The position numbers and the translations under genes were made by a program. The notes under the pieces are model-generated. The model ran no database searches, was not told the DNA's origin, and was given only the letters and a program-made list of their open reading frames with translations. From Lamellibrachia satsuma (lineage: Eukaryota > Annelida > Polychaeta > Sabellida > Siboglinidae), in NCBI GenBank assembly GCA_033239005.1, contig BSQZ01000125.1:744001-808000 (forward strand): 64,000 nucleotides of DNA. The letters are read 5' to 3'. Positions 12,075 through 58,822 of this stretch are shown one piece after another (position 1 is the first letter of the stretch; every line of letters begins with the position of its first letter).

Positions 12075-12170
12075 TTGATGCAGTTTCATGTAAATCGCCT
12101 GAGAGCATTTTATCTTAATTGGATTCGGGTGCTATATAAATTCCGATATAATAATAATAATATAATAATT
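12075..12170 (+). mobile_element. 3' tail of a LINE or SINE
   Basis: After the right TTAA, the sequence cctgagagcattttatctt, ggattcgggtgctatataaa and (ataat)n is a typical short-repeat 3' tail of LINE/SINE elements. The match is by style only, and the family is not named. Confidence 0.45.
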
Positions 12171-12230
12171 AATGTCAAAGGCATATTGACCAACAAAGTT
12201 GCAATGTGGTTTTTGTTTAAGTCCTACATG

Positions 12231-12464
12231 TAGGCTACCAGATATATCTGCGGGCTACCAGATATATCTGCGGGCTACCAGATATATCTGCGGGCTACCA
12301 GATATATCTGCGGGCTACCAGATATATCTGCGGACTACCAGATATATCTGCGGGCTACCAGATATATCTGCGGACTACCAGATATATCTGCGGGCTACCA
12401 GATATATCTGCGGGCTACCAGATATATCTGCGGGCTACCAGATATATCTGCGGGCTACCAGATA
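12231..12464. repeat. 20-bp minisatellite (about 12 copies)
   Basis: Near-perfect unit ggctaccagatatatctgcg; some units have gac instead of ggc. The core AGATATATCT is palindromic. Confidence 0.95.
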
Positions 12465-12778
12465 TTTCAGTTATTTTTATCCCTGAAACATGCTTGCATA
12501 GTATAGTAGAATTTGACAATTTAATTTGAATTACTGCTGGATTTATTTGTAAATACAGATAACCAGCCTCAGGCCTAAACATAATGTCATAAAACAGCAC
12601 CCATGGGACACAGCTAGAAAACATTTAAAATGGCATCCCAGTTTCAAATCCACATAATATTGCCACAAAACGATGTCAACATGAATACTTATACAGTATA
12701 AAAATACATTACTAGTGTTAATAGTTATTTAAAAAATTAATAAAATACTGTGTTTGCGTAAATGTAGAATGTGGATAC

Positions 12779-12928
12779 CTTTCAGGTCGACAAGTTGCTC
12801 TATCTCCAACTTCTCTCCATTGAACGGGTCCGTGGCGTTCTCTGTGATGTACTTCTCAATGAGACGTCTCTCATAGATACAGCCGGAGACGGGAGAGACG
12901 ACTGGATGCTCTGGCACCTCGTTGCTAA
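12779..12928 (-). CDS. PRPF19: PRPF19 exon 2 (U-box domain)
   Basis: Read on the minus strand from 12928 to 12779, between an AG acceptor (ttgtag) and a GT donor (CTGAAAG/gtatcc). It begins with two bases that finish codon 7 from exon 1, giving [20 protein letters not shown] and then [20 protein letters not shown], ending [10 protein letters not shown] plus one base. This is the N-terminal U-box of Prp19, an E3 ubiquitin ligase of the NTC complex that supports spliceosome activation and DNA damage signalling. The next exon (start of the coiled coil) was not found between here and base 1, so intron 2 is at least 12.7 kb. Confidence 0.93.
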
Positions 12929-13751
12929 CTACAACACAAGTTCACACATTCTATGTTACTATATGTATATGAGCAATTCTCATAAGATCATTCCAAAAAT
13001 GTGACAGATGTGATAACAAATTTAAAATTGCCTCCTCAAATTATTTAGCCTATAGTAAATCCAGTTAAATGGAGTCCAAGTATGTAGTGTGTGAATAGTT
13101 TATGTAACATCCGCAGTTGATAGAATAAAAAATGCCTATTTTTGCTCAAATCATCGAAAGAATTGACTTTAGTCATTAGATCTGGTAAGGATCAAAATAG
13201 TAGATATCTAAAATGGTAAACACTGTGTGGATCAGTGCTGATCATGGGCGTGACTTCCATCCTCTCGTCGATCACATGACAAAGTTACAAAATTTCAACA
13301 AGGAAGAAAATCGTGATTCTTTCAGCAATTTTATTTTCAGTTCAGTTAATGCTTGAACAAGCATTAACTAATGTAATAGTTTGTCTGGTGATTTCACAAA
13401 AACTCCATACAAAAGTTGCACAAACGAGCTAGCATGTTGTAATGGATACTAGAGGTAGGCTTGTTTTTTGCAAAATTTATTTTAAATGAGACTAGCAAAA
13501 AAACGAATTAAGTACCTTTAAACATACAACACAACTACAAAGCCAATGAAGATATCATAGCCACGAAGATAGATAGCCACGGTCTTCTTTAACATTACTT
13601 TAAAATTATTTTATGATCTGATTCAAAATCACTATCAAGACGGGCTGTACGAAAAACCACTAAACAAAGTTACATTTGTAAAGGATGTGTTGTATAATAT
13701 AGAGAATTCATGTAGCACGTCTTTTTTAGTCAGAGACGAGTTTCATTACTC

Positions 13752-14080
13752 TGTTTTATGTACCCAGTAAACATTGTTTTATGTACCCAGTGAACATTGT
13801 TTTATGTACCCAGTGAATATTGTTTTATGTACCCAGTGAACATTGTTTTATGTGCCCAGTGAACATTGTTTTATGTGCCAAGTGAACATTGTTTTATGTG
13901 CCCAGTGAATATTGTTTTATGTGCAAAGTGAACATTGTTTTATGTGCCCAGTGAACATCGTTTTATGTGTCCAGTGAACATTGTTTTATGTACCCAGTGA
14001 ACATTGTTTTATGTACCCAGTAAACATTGTTTTATGTGCCCAGTGAACATTGTTTTATGTGCCCAGTGAACATTGTTTTA
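13752..14080. repeat. 23-bp minisatellite (about 14 copies)
   Basis: Unit cattgttttatgtgcccagtg plus aa, with tgtaccc/tgtgccc variants. Lies in the loop of the foldback element. Confidence 0.93.
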
Positions 14081-14171
14081 ACTGAATTGTACACATTGTA
14101 GTACAAATAAATATATTATTATTAGTAATAATCACACACTGAGCATTTGCAATGTACAGTCATTTATTTGG

Positions 14172-14254
14172 TTGCGACTGATGACACCTCTAATGTTGTG
14201 ACAGATGACACCTCTAATGTTGTGACTGATGACACCTCTAATGATCTCACTAAA
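14172..14254. repeat. 24-bp tandem repeat (3 copies)
   Basis: gactgatgacacctctaatg plus ttgt, three near-identical copies. Confidence 0.9.
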
Positions 14255-14732
14255 CCATCAGATTACGGTAAGAACATAACATATTGTTGCTTCTAGCCTA
14301 CATACTTGGCAAACAGTTAACATTAAGGTGCTTAATCAATTCGATTTTTTAAAGTCTCATTTCAAATTAATTTTGCAAAAAAAAAAACCTACTTCTAGTA
14401 TACACTAAACATGCTAACTCGTTTGTACAACTTTTTTATATAGTTTTTGCAAAATCATCAGATAAACGATTTAAATTAGCTAATGCTTGTTCAAGCATTA
14501 ACTGAAATGGAAATATAATCGCTGAAAAATCACGATTTTCTTCCTTGGTGAAATTTTTTAACTTTGTTATGTGATCGAAGAGAGGATGGAACTCACGCCC
14601 ATGATCAACATTCACCCCCCCCGTGCTTAACACATTGTTTGATATCCAGTATTTTACCAGATCTAACGACTAAAGTCAATTCTTTCGATAATTTGAAAAA
14701 AAAGGCATTTTTTTATTAAATCAACTGCAGAT

Positions 14733-15617
14733 GTTACATAAACTACTCACACACTACATACATGGAGGATCCCAATGAACCATGATAGGCTAAATCAGAT
14801 GTTACATAAACTACTCACACACTACATACTTGGAGGATCCCAATGAACCATGATAGGCTAAATCAGATGTTACATAAACTACTCACACACTACATACTTG
14901 GAGGATCCCAATGAACCGTGATAGGCTAAATCAGATGTTACATAAACTACTCACACACTACATACTTGGAGGATCCCAATGAACCATGATAGGCTAAATC
15001 AGATGTTACATAAACTACTCACACACTACATACTTGGAGGATCCCAATGAGCCGTGATAGGCTAAATCAGATGTTACATAAACTACTCACACACTACATA
15101 CTTGGAGGATCCCAATGAAACGTGATAGGCTAAATCAGATGTTACATAAACTACTCACACACTACATACTTGGAGGATCCCAATGAACCATGATAGGCTA
15201 AATCAGATGTTACATAAACTACTCACACACTACATACTTGGAGGATCCCAATGAGCCGTGATAGGCTAAATCAGTTGTTACATAAACTACTCACACACTA
15301 CATACTTGGAGGATCCCAATGAGCCGTGATAGGCTAAATCAGTTGTTACATAAACTACTCACACACTACATACTTGGAGGATCCCAATGAGCCGTGATAG
15401 GCTAAATCAGTTGTTACATAAACTATTCATACACTACATACTTGGAGGATCCCAATGAGCCGTGATAGGCTAAATCAGATGTTACATAAACTACTCACAC
15501 ACTACATACTTGGAGGATCCCAATGAACCGTGATAGGCTAAATCAGATGTTACATAAACTACTCACACACTACATACTTGGAGGATCCCAATGAGCCGTG
15601 ATAGGCTAAATCAGTTG
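14733..15617. repeat. 68-bp minisatellite formed from a foldback arm (about 13 copies)
   Basis: Unit begins gatgttacataaactactca and ends ataggctaaatca. The first copy is collinear with the right arm of the foldback; its reverse complement occurs once in the left arm at about 13045-13120 (tagcctat, gtatgtagtgtgtgaatag). Variation between copies is limited to a few positions (accatg/gccgtg; agatg/agttg). Confidence 0.93.
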
Positions 15618-15632
15618 AGGAAGCAGTTTTAA

Positions 15633-16429
15633 CTTCAACTAAAGTTGATTCATAATTATAATTTTCTTCTTTTTTATTGTGTGTGGTGACCAATTGATGA
15701 ATTATATCTCACACTATTGTTTCATACTGGTCAGATTTGAAATGGGATATCTACTCAAATTGTGATATGTACCTGACATGTCCAGTTTCTCTACTCCCTA
15801 GTAGTCTTTTTGTGTGTATGTCATTGAAATATGTTAATTATGAATGACATTTTAAAGAAATTTATGAATCCAATAAGTTGGTTAATTAGTGATTCGGGAA
15901 GTAATTAATGATGTGTGATTGGAGAAATACTATGGACAGACACATTACTTTCCAATCACTGGTTTGTATGTTATTTTGTGGTGTGATCTCACTGAACATT
16001 AAAATATATGGCATATGAATGAATTTATATAAAAAAAATGATTTCATGAAATCATTCGTTTGAGTAATTAATTATTAATCTAAGAACTAAATTAGCATCA
16101 CAATGTAATGAAAACTACATCATTATAAATAGTTGTTCATAGGAATTATGCACTAAAAATGTTATCTTAATAATATTAATATTAAGAAAGTTATGACATT
16201 TTGAAGTGCAAAAACTTGATTACTGGTCACACGTTTGCCTATGTTTTACTGTAAATCAAAGGGACGAAATTTAGACATAATTTCTGACATTCAAATTGAC
16301 ATAACTTTCTTAATATTCACCATAGAACAAATATCTAGAAACCATGTTAAAGGTGTTTCCAAGTTCTTTCCAGTGGTATCAGTTTTATTGAGATACAATG
16401 TATTCTAAAATAATTGTCACGCATCTAGG
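15633..16429. other. AT-rich intronic DNA, no gene seen
   Basis: Unique AT-rich sequence inside PRPF19 intron 1 with short local inverted stretches, for example around 16040-16060 (atgatttcatgaaatcat). No exon or element was recognised. Confidence 0.6.
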
Positions 16430-16720
16430 CCATCATTCAATCTAAATCCCAACATTCTCTAAAGTTGTTCAAGGACCGAAGTAAACGGGAATTAAGGAGG
16501 CATTTCTTTAGCCAGAGAGTCATTAATATTTGGAATTCACTTCCGGACACTGTCGTCACTGCACCGTCAGTAAATACACTTAAAAATCGACTAGACAAAT
16601 ACTGGCGAAACCAGACAGTCAAATATGACTACAAAGCCACACTAAGACTAACTAAGAGCGGTACATAGGCAGATTTTGCCTGAAGACTGAAGAGGATATG
16701 TATATGTATGTATATAACTA
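16430..16720 (+). mobile_element. 5'-truncated LINE, C-terminal end of reverse transcriptase
   Basis: The frame ending at 16668 reads LFKDRSKRELRRHFFSQRVI, then NIWNSLPDTVVTAPSVNTLK and NRLDKYWRNQ before the stop. This is the common C-terminus of CR1/L2-like reverse transcriptases. A short tail with gtatatgtatgtat follows. It is a dead fragment in PRPF19 intron 1. Confidence 0.85.
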
Positions 16721-17199
16721 AATGTGCAATTTCATGACATTTCTGTGGATTTTGCACGATATTGAAAAGCGAGTTGATTTTATAATAAATATTTGTATTT
16801 ATACAAAAATGTAAAAGGTTTATAAGTAGTCAATATTATAAAATGCCTATCAGTAGCCTTGCAAATTCACATTACTTGGGTAATCTGATGAAATAAGTAA
16901 ACTGTAAAGTTTCATGCTGGTACAAATTGGGTTAATTTGAAAAAATTACATATCATCTTACTAAAAAATATGCCGTTTATGCCATTGCATAATGTAATGC
17001 AGGTGTAACAAAAAGCAGTTGCAGTGTTTGGGGGACAACGCTGCAATGCAAGCTTATTTAACAATGCCATATTATCGTTCAGCCGAGTAGCGACATTAGA
17101 AGCCGTAAATGCAGTATAAAGCATGCAATTTAACGATATTATTACAGTGCAGTGGTTCGTTTGTTTAAAGAACTTAAACAAAATGCAGTAAATACTCAC

Positions 17200-17218
17200 T
17201 TGCACAAATCAAGGACAT
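17200..17218 (-). CDS. PRPF19: PRPF19 exon 1 (start codon)
   Basis: On the minus strand ATG at 17218-17216 opens MSLICA plus one base, then a GTGAGT donor at 17199-17194. Joined to exon 2 it gives [15 protein letters not shown], which matches the conserved start of Prp19 proteins. The exon carries only 19 coding bases; the rest would be 5' UTR reaching into the shared promoter. The start codon is 255 bp from that of DDX52 on the other strand. Confidence 0.92.
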
Positions 17219-17473
17219 CTTGATGAAGTGTTGCAACAATTAACGAAATTTTATTTTCTAAATCGCGCAAGCGTGCGCCAGAAATTGGTCACGTGATATT
17301 TTCTAAATGGGAAATGGAAAATATCAAAATGCAGTTTAAGGAGAGAATATGTACAGGGCATACATTAATTTTATTGTATTAATTTATCTATGGGTAACTT
17401 TTATTTTTAAGCTAAGCTAAACTCGTTATTTTTATCAAGACTAATACGGACAAACACGTTTAGTGCGTGTGTG
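17219..17473. promoter_or_regulatory. Probable bidirectional promoter of PRPF19 and DDX52
   Basis: Only 255 bp separate the two divergent start codons. Visible candidate sites: an NRF1-like GC palindrome GCGCAAGCGTGCGC (17265-17278), an inverted CCAAT box ATTGG (17284-17288) and an E-box CACGTG (17290-17295), packed in about 30 bp on the PRPF19 side. No convincing TATA box is placed for either gene, as is usual for housekeeping bidirectional promoters. Transcription starts cannot be seen from sequence. Confidence 0.7.
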
Positions 17474-51903
<34,430 letters not shown>

Positions 51904-52289
51904 GTGAGTCACATGATCTGTCACATGATTTGTCCAGCAGGTTGATTTTCAGAAGAATTAAAATATAAATTTACAGCATTAAAAATATTAACAATAAATA
52001 AATAGTTATGTGTTCACAGCATTATTACAACATGATTGAAACATATCTAAGACTGTTCTCAGTGTGATACATGGACCCCTGTATGTATACGCTGCTTTAA
52101 TTTCTTTTTAATTTAGTTTAAAATATCAAAAACATGCTAAATTACTTCCAACAGTAACTAATATACATAATGCATCCAGTAAATATCAGGAGTCATATTT
52201 TTTTAACTTTGTATTAGTGTCTGTGAACTCTGCTCAGTTAGTGTCTGTGAAATCTGGTCTGTTAGTGTCGCTAGAGATCTGTCCAACAG
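51904..52289 (+). other. DDX52 intron 14 or 3' flank, unique part
   Basis: AT-rich sequence with two copies of gttagtgtctgtgaa (about 52214-52255). No exon recognised. Confidence 0.6.
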
Positions 52290-53060
52290 ATGTCACACAA
52301 TGCTATAACTGTGTCTGTGTGACGTGTGTGTCCCTAGAACTGCGTCCGTGTGACGTGTGTGTCCCTAGAACTGTGTCCGTGTGATGTGTGTGTCCCTAGA
52401 ACTGTGTCCGTGTGATGTGTGTGTCCCTAGAACTGTGTCCGTGTGATGTGTGTGTCCCTAGAACTGTGTCCGTGTGACGTGTGTGTCCCTAGAACTGCGT
52501 CCGTGTGACGTGTGTGTCCCTAGAACTGCGTCCGTGTGACGTGTGTGTCCCTAGAACTGCGTCCGTGTGACGTGTGTGTCCCTAGAACTGCGTCCGTGTG
52601 ACGTGTGTGTCCCTAGAACTGCGTCCGTGTGACGTGTGTGTCCCTAGAACTGCGTCCGTGTGACGTGTGTGTCCCTAGAACTGCGTCCGTGTGACGTGTG
52701 TGTCCCTAGAACTGCGTCCGTGTGACGTGTGTGTCCATAGAACTGTGTCCGTGTGACGTGTGTGTCCCTAGAACTGCGTCCGTGTGACGTGTGTGTCCCT
52801 AGAACTGTGTCCGTGTGACGTGTGTGTCCCTAGAACTGTGTCCGTGTGATGTGTGTGTCCCTAGAACTGTGTCCGTGTGATGTGTGTGTCCCTAGAACTG
52901 TGTCCGTGTGATGTGTGTGTCCCTAGAACTGTGTCTGTGTGATGTGTGTGTCCCTAGAACTGTCCGTGTGATGTCTGTGTCCCTAGAACTGTGTCCGTGT
53001 GACGTGTGTGTCCCTAGAACTGTGTCCGTGTGATGTGTGTGTCCTTAGAACTGTGCCATG
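52290..53060. repeat. 31-bp minisatellite (about 24 copies)
   Basis: Unit gtgtgtccctagaactgcgt plus ccgtgtgacgt, versions gcgtccgtgtgacg and gtgtccgtgtgatg grouped in runs (gtgatg units at both sides, gcgtcc units in the middle). Confidence 0.95.
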
Positions 53061-53104
53061 TCATGTAACATCTACTGCAATCATTCAACTTTAATAGTTT
53101 TGTT

Positions 53105-56100
53105 TGGTTCACAAGCCTGCTGTCAGCATCAATGTGTCCTGTATGTAAGAGGTTGTCTCTGTCTAATGACATGTTCATTGTAGACGTCATTTGTATCTGT
53201 GCAGGCAACTACTGTCAGTGTCAACGTGTCCTGTATGTAAGAGGTTGTCTCTGTCTAATGACATGTTCATTGTAGACGTCACTTGTATCTGTGCAGGCAA
53301 CTACTGTCAGTGTCAACGTGTCCTGTATGTAAGAGGTTGTCTCTGTCTAATGACATGTTCATTGTAGACGTCACATGTACCTGTGCAGGCAACTACTGTC
53401 AGCGTCAACGTGTCCTGTATGTAAGAGGTTGTCTCTGTCTAATGACATGTTCATTGTAGACGTCACTGGTATCTGTGCAGGCAACTACTGTCAGTGTCAA
53501 CGTGTCCTGTATGTAAGAGGTTGTCTCTGTCTAATGACATGTTCATTGTAGACGTCACTTGTATCTGTGCAGGCAACTACTGTCAGTGTCAACGTGTCCT
53601 GTATGTAAGAGGTTGTCTCTGTCTAATGACATGTTCATTGTAGACGTCACTTGTACCTGTGCAGGCAACTACTGTCAGTGTCAACGTGTCCTGTATGTAA
53701 GAGGTTGTCTCTGTCTATTGACATGTTCATTGTAGACGTCACTTGTATCTGTGCAGGCAACTACTGTCAGTGTCAACGTGTCCTGTATGTAAGAGGTTGT
53801 CTCTGTCTAATGACATGTTCATTGTAGACGTCACTTGTATCTGTGCAGGCAACTACTGTCAGCGTCAATGTGTCCTGTATGTAAGAGGTTGTCTCTGTTT
53901 AATGACATGTTCATTGTAGACGTCACTGGTATCTGTGCAGGCAACTACTGTCAGTGTCAACGTGTCCTGTATGTAAGAGGTTGTCTCTGTCTAATGACAT
54001 GTTCATTGTAGACGTCACTTGTATCTGTGCAGGCAACTACTGTCAGTGTCAACGTGTCCTGTATGTAAGAGGTTGTCTCTGTCTAATGACATGTTCATTG
54101 TAGACGTCACTTGTACCTGTGCAGGCAACTACTGTCAGTGTCAACGTGTCCTGTATGTAAGAGGTTGTCTCTGTCTAATGACATGTTCATTGTAGACGTC
54201 ACTTGTATCTGTGCAGGCAACTACTGTCAGTGTCAACGTGTCCTGTATGTAAGAGGTTGTCTCTGTCTAATGACATGTTCATTGTAGACGTCACTTGTAC
54301 CTGTGCAGGCAACTACTGTCAGCGTCAACGTGTCCTGTATGTAAGAGGTTGTCTCTGTCTAATGACATGTTCATTGTAGACGTCACTGGTATCTGTGCAG
54401 GCAACTACTGTCAGTGTCAACGTGTCCTGTATGTAAGAGGTTGTCTCTGTCTAATGACATGTTCATTGTAGCCGTCACTTGTATCTGTGCAGGCAACTAC
54501 TGTCAGTGTCAACGTGTCCTGTATGTAAGAGGTTGTCTCTGTCTAATGACATGTTCATTGTAGACGTCACTTGTACCTGTGCAGGCAACTACTGTCAGTA
54601 TCAACGTGTCCTGTATGTAAGAGGTTGTCTCTTTCTATTGACATGTTCATTGTAGACGTCACTTGTATCTGTGCAGGCAACTACTGTCAGTGTCAACGTG
54701 TCCTGTATGTAAGAGGTTGTCTCTGTCTAATGACATGTTCATTGTAGACGTCACTTGTATCTGTGCAGGCAACTACTGTCAGCGTCAACGTGTCCTGTAT
54801 GAAAGAGGTTGTCTCTGTCTAATGACATGTTCATTGTAGACGTCACTTGTACCTGTGCAGGCAACTACTGTCAGCGTCAACGTGTCCTGTATGTAAGAGG
54901 TTGTCTCTGTCTAATGACATGTTCATTGTAGACGTCACTTGTACCTGTGCAGGCAACTACTGTCAGTGTCAACGTGTCCTGTATGTAAGAGGTTGTCTCT
55001 GTCTATTGACATGTTCATTGTAGACGTCACTTGTATCTGTGCAGGCAACTACTGTCAGTGTCAACGTGTCCTGTATGTAAGAGGTTGTCTCTGTCTAATG
55101 ACATGTTCATTGTAGACGTCATTTGTATCTGTGCAGGCAACTACTGTCAGTGTCAACGTGTCCTGTATGTAAGAGGTTGTCTCTGTCTAATGACATGTTC
55201 ATTGTAGACGTCACTTGTATCTGTGCAGGCAACTACTGTCAGTGTCAACGTGTCCTGTATGTAAGAGGTTGTCTCTGTCTAATGACATGTTCATTGTAGA
55301 CCTGTCCTGTATGTAAGAGGTTGTCTCTGTCTAATGACATGTTCATTGTAGACGTCATTTGTATCTGTGCAGGCAACTACTGTCAGTGTCAACGTGTCCT
55401 GTATGTAAGAGGTTGTCTCTGTCTAATGACATGTTCATTGTAGACGTCACTTGTATCTGTGCAGGCAACTACTGTCAGTGTCAACGTGTCCTGTATGTAA
55501 GAGGTTGTCTCTGTCTAATGACATGTTCATTGTAGACGTCACTTGTACCTGTGCAGGCAACTACTGTCAGTGTCAACGTGTCCTGTATGTAAGAGGTTGT
55601 CTCTGTCTAATGACATGTTCATTGTAGACGTCACTTGTATCTGTGCAGGCAACTACTGTCAGTGTCAACGTGTCCTGTATGTAAGAGGTTGTCTCTGTCT
55701 AATGACATGTTCATTGTAGACGTCACTTGTATCTGTGCAGGCAACTACTGTCAGTGTCAACGTGTCCTGTATGTAAGAGGTTGTCTCTGTCTAATGACAT
55801 GTTCATTGTAGACGCGTCACTTGTACCTGTGCAGGCAACTACTGTCAGCGTCAACGTGTCCTGTATGTAAGAGGTTGTCTCTGTCTAATGACATGTTCAT
55901 TGTAGGCGTCACTGTATCTGTGCAGGCAACTACTGTCAGTGTCAACGTGTCCTGTATGTAAGAGGTTGTCTCTGTCTAATGACATGTTCATTGTAGCGTC
56001 ACTTGTATCTGTGCAGGCAACTACTGTCAGTGTCAACGTGTCCTGTATGTAAGAGGTTGTCTCTGTCTAATGACATGTTCATTGTAGACGTCACTTGTAC

Positions 56101-58122
56101 CTGTGCAGGCAACTACTGTCAGTGTCAACGTGTCCTGTATGTAAGAGGTTGTCTCTGTCTAATGACATGTTCATTGTAGACGTCACTTGTATCTGTGCAG
56201 GCAACTACTGTCAGTGTCAACGTGTCCTGTATGTAAGAGGTTGTCTCTGTCTAATGACATGTTCATTGTAGACGTCACTTGTACCTGTGCAGGCAACTAC
56301 TGTCAGTGTCAATGTGTCCTGTATGAAAGAGGTTGTCTCTGTCTAATGACATGTTCATTGTAGGCGTCACTTGTACCTGTGCAGGCAACTACTGTCAGTG
56401 TCAACGTGTCCTGTATGTAAGAGGTTGTCTCTGTCTAATGACATGTTCATTGTAGACGTCACTTGTACCTGTGCAGGCAACTACTGTCAGTGTCAACGTG
56501 TCCTGTATGTAAGAGGTTGTCTCTGTCTATTGACATGTTCATTGTAGACGTCACTTGTATCTGTGCAGGCAACTACTGTCAGTGTCAACGTGTCCTGTAT
56601 GTAAGAGGTTGTCTCTGTCTAATGACATGTTCATTGTAGACGTCACTTGTATCTGTGCAGGCAACTACTGTCAGTGTCAACGTGTCCTGTATGTAAGAGT
56701 TTGTCTCTGTCTAATGACATGTTCATTGTAGACGTCACTTGTATCTGTGCAGGCAACTACTGTCAGCATCAATGTGTACTGTATGTAAGAGGTTGTCTCT
56801 GTCTAATGACATGTTCATTGTAGACGTCACTTGTACCTGTGCAGGCAACTACTGTCAGTGTCAACGTGTCCTGTATGTAAGAGGTTGTCTCTGTCTAATG
56901 ACATGTTCATTGTAGACGTCACTTGTATCTGTGCAGGCAACTACTGTCAGCATCAACGTGTCCTGTATGTAAGAGGTTGTCTCTGTCTAATGACATGTTC
57001 ATTGTAGACGTCACTTGTATCTGTGCAGGCAACTACTGTCAGTGTCAACGTGTCCTGTATGTAAGAGGTTGTCTCTGTCTAATGACATGTTCATTGTAGA
57101 CGTCACTTGTACCTGTGCAGGCAACTACTGTCAGCGTCAACGTGTCCTGTATGTAAGAGGTTGTCTCTGTCTAATGACATGTTCATTGTAGACGTCACTG
57201 GTATCTGTGCAGGCAACTACTGTCAGTGTCAACGTGTCCTGTATGTAAGAGGTTGTCTCTGTCTAATGACATGTTCATTGTAGGCGTCACTTGTACCTGT
57301 GCAGGCAACTACTGTCAGTGTCAACGTGTCCTGTATGTAAGAGGTTGTCTCTGTCTATTGACATGTTCATTGTAGACGTCACTTGTATCTGTGCAGGCAA
57401 CTACTGTCAGTGTCAACGTGTCCTGTATGTAAGAGGTTGTCTCTGTCTAATGACATGTTCATTGTAGACGTCACTTGTATCTGCAGGCAACTACTGTCAG
57501 TGTCAACGTGTCCTGTATGTAAGAGGTTGTCTCTGTCTAATGACATGTTCATTGTAGACGTCACTGGTATCTGTGCAGGCAACTACTGTCAGTGTCAAGC
57601 GTGTCCTGTATGTAAGAGGTTGTCTCTGTCTAATGACATGTTCATTGTAGACGTCACTTGTATCTGTGCAGGCAACTACTGTCAGCATCAATGTGTACTG
57701 TATGTAAGAGGTTGTCTCTGTCTAATGACATGTTCATTGTAGGCGTCACTTGTACCTGTGCAGGCAACTACTGTCAGTGTCAACGTGTCCTGTATGTAAG
57801 AGGTTGTCTCTGTCTAATGACATGTTCATTGTAGGCGTCACTTGTATCTGTGCAGGCAACTACTGTCAGCATCAACGTGTCCTGTATGTAAGAGGTTGTC
57901 TCTGTCTAATGACATGTTCATTGTAGGCGTCACTTGTATCTGTGCAGGCAACTACTGTCAGTGTCAACGTGTCCTGTATGTAAGAGGTTGTCTCTGTCTA
58001 ATGACATGTTCATTGTAGACGTCACTTGTACCTGTGCAGGCAACTACTGTCAGCGTCAACGTGTCCTGTATGTAAGAGGTTGTCTCTGTCTAATGACATG
58101 TTCATTGTAGAGGCGTCACTTG
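53105..58122. repeat. 92-bp satellite array, left part (about 54 copies)
   Basis: Unit contains gcaggcaactactgtcagtg, tcaacgtgtcctgtatgtaa, gaggttgtctctgtctaatg and acatgttcattgtagacgtc. Recurrent variants (cgtcaac, ctattgac, atgaaag, acctgtg, gccgtcac) distinguish units. The array is interrupted at 58122 by a MITE. Confidence 0.96.
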
Positions 58123-58822
58123 CAGGGTTGAAAAAATCATGATTTTTAAAAATTTAAAAAAATCGGATTTTTTTATTTAAATCGGATTTATTTGATTTTT
58201 TTATTTATTTGATTGTTTTGATTTTTTAAAAATCTGGTATATAGATATTTATATACTGTAGATGTTTAAATTTGTAAACTCTTTCAAACAAACATCAATG
58301 TTTGGGTTCTTGTCTTAACAGAGGGTACATGATTTTTGCTTATATTGTATTAGACAATGTCCACAAGGCCTCATCCCCTGTAGTTGCATAATCTGTCTTG
58401 GAAAGAAAAGCGTGCTGTGTGTCTGTGGCTGTAGCAGTGGTAATTATTGTTTGCCTATAGGGTGGATTAGCACCTGTCCAGGCCTCTGTATACTCTAAGG
58501 GTATCTAACCAGAATACAAACTGGTACAGTATTAAACAACTGAGTCAACATACTGAATTGGTAACAACTAGCACAAGCTATAAGTGGACGTTGAAAAGAT
58601 ACTTCTTCTGGAAGACAAGTTTGTGTGGCTTCACTACATTCAGAAAGGAATAGCTCAAACATACACAATGTCATAAAATATTTGAATATCAGGCTATCTG
58701 GTGACAATACAACTACACAAGTGTTAAAAAACCGGAGTAAAAAAATCATAAATCAATAATTTTTTTGGAGCGATTTAAATCATGATTTAAATAAATCAAA
58801 TGATTTAAATCAAACAACCCTG
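58123..58822 (+). mobile_element. hAT-like MITE with 8-bp target duplication in the 92-bp satellite
   Basis: Begins CAGGGTTGAAAAAATCATGA and ends AAATCAAACAACCCTG; both subterminal regions are runs of gattt/aaatc. Target copies: gtcacttg (58115-58122) and gtcatttg (58823-58830), one difference that also occurs as a variant among array units. 700 bp, no transposase. Related copies at 42117-42805 and inside 35436-37052. Confidence 0.9.

Larger units (their letters stand above)
13026..15628. mobile_element. Foldback (long inverted repeat) element with tandem-amplified right end
   Basis: The left arm (about 13026-13500) and right arm (about 14336-14770, reverse complement) match over more than 400 bp, for example caattctttcgata / gaaagaattgactttagtc and gcccatgatca / gatcatgggcgtgac. 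The outer ends are AATTGCCTCCTC (13026) and its counterpart AACTGCTTCCTC read back from 15628, both next to a TTAA (13022-13025 and 15629-15632), so a piggyBac-type TTAA duplication is plausible. The outermost 68 bp of the right arm are repeated about 13 times (14733-15617). The middle holds a 23-bp and a 24-bp array. Confidence 0.75.
12929..17199 (-). other. PRPF19: PRPF19 intron 1
   Basis: A 4.3-kb intron bounded by a GTGAGT donor (17199-17194 on the minus strand) and ttgtag acceptor. It contains the foldback element 13026-15628 and a LINE fragment at 16430-16720; the remainder is AT-rich unique DNA. Confidence 0.85.

Noticed and set aside
1..12778. Further PRPF19 exons on the minus strand
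   Set aside because: I looked for the coiled-coil and WD40 exons after exon 2 but found no convincing match outside the transposons and arrays.
51904..53104. Last DDX52 exon (basic tail)
   Set aside because: No Lys-rich frame with an acceptor in phase was found here; it probably lies past the satellite or the window.
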